Below are positions 63,926-64,000 of a DNA stretch of 64,000 nt, piece by piece. The translations under genes and the position numbers were made by a program. Within the stretch, counting starts at the first letter, position 1. Each line of letters starts with the position of its first letter. Source of the stretch: JABDIP01 sp965250245 (GTDB lineage Bacteria > Pseudomonadota > Alphaproteobacteria > DSM-16000 > Inquilinaceae); contig OZ252296.1 in NCBI GenBank assembly GCA_965250245.1, forward strand, positions 4,216,001 to 4,280,000, written 5' to 3'. The notes below the pieces were generated by a model, which did not search any database, was not told the origin of the DNA, and saw only the letters and a list, made by a program, of their open reading frames with translations.

Positions 63926-63943
63926 TTTCAGAAAGAACTGAAA
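63926..63943. promoter_or_regulatory. AT-rich promoter region with a palindromic operator-like site
   Basis: TTTCAG and CTGAAA (63926-63931 and 63938-63943) flank six bases, and a wider AGTTCT ... AGAACT pair covers the same area. The stretch 63908-63970 is AT-rich against the GC-rich surroundings. It lies just upstream of the probable gene start at 63973 and could be its operator. Confidence 0.4.
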
Positions 63944-63972
63944 ATTCTGTCTTGTCGTGCTATGCTGATGTC

Positions 63973-64000
63973 ATGTCATCCCATACCGAACCGCAGCCCC
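63973..64000 (+). CDS. Probable start of a gene cut by the right edge
   Basis: An ATG at 63973 begins MSSHTEPQP and runs to the window end. Only the AT-rich upstream region and the start codon support it; the product cannot be named. Confidence 0.3.

Overview
The window is GC-rich chromosomal DNA, densely coding and mostly housekeeping. Gene order points to an alphaproteobacterium, most likely of the Rhodospirillales type: serC-serA and hisZ-purA lie together, and a long minus-strand series runs yebC, ruvCAB, ybgC, tolQRAB, pal, cpoB, tilS, ftsH, folP, glmM. The zapA / 6S RNA / 5-formyl-THF cyclo-ligase group, the divergent tkt-gap pair and the alphaproteobacterial form of SerC agree with this. 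No rRNA, tRNA, CRISPR array, integrase or insertion sequence was seen.

Layout. 1-8.6 kb (minus): edge-cut pseudokinase-like gene, purA, hisZ, a trypsin-like lipoprotein with five Cys-rich repeats, an FG-GAP protein coupled to serA, then serA and serC. 8.9-12.4 kb (plus): four consecutive unrecognised membrane proteins that together carry six copies of one module (two membrane helices, a Trp-rich cytosolic domain, a closing YDTPLEDI-type motif). 12.4-14.1 kb (minus): MaoC, GNAT and PhzF proteins with overlapping ends. 14.2 kb: a 118-bp palindrome with perfect 58-bp arms. 14.3-31.1 kb (minus): the envelope/recombination/FtsH series, in which the single expected pal is replaced by three Pal-like genes. 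31.4-35.2 kb (minus): an unrecognised protein, ymdB-like phosphoesterase, fau, 6S RNA, zapA and a small coiled-coil protein. 35.3-38.6 kb (plus): a large inverted repeat, then tkt and gap.

38.8-47.9 kb looks like accessory cargo between gap and the class I aldolase: a secreted PKD protein of different base composition, a DUF6152/DUF6644-like pair, a protein with a possible clan-CD His/Cys dyad, and an ABC exporter of the MacB/HlyD kind. 48-54 kb returns to housekeeping: aldolase, thiamine-phosphate synthase-like protein, esterase, racemase, the divergent epmA/efp pair, and an inositol monophosphatase. 54.2-58.6 kb (plus) encodes an envelope set: an OmpA-like periplasmic protein, a MotA/TolQ-like channel subunit, and a MotB-like protein with a long repeated coiled coil and OmpA domain. 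58.6-60.2 kb is a low-GC island holding a Panacea (SocA-type) antitoxin-like gene and an unrecognised partner, bracketed by two copies of the 3' end of the preceding gene. The window ends with a small lipoprotein, a GNAT-like protein, a flavodoxin-like protein, an MsbA-type ABC transporter and the probable start of another gene.

Functions link in places. The Tol-Pal proteins, CpoB and the second MotA/MotB-OmpA set all act on the proton-motive link between inner membrane, peptidoglycan and outer membrane. SerA/SerC, HisZ, PurA, FolP and Fau serve amino acid, purine and folate supply. EpmA acts on the EF-P encoded beside it. The strongest candidates for undescribed biology are the six-module membrane cluster and the Panacea-linked island.
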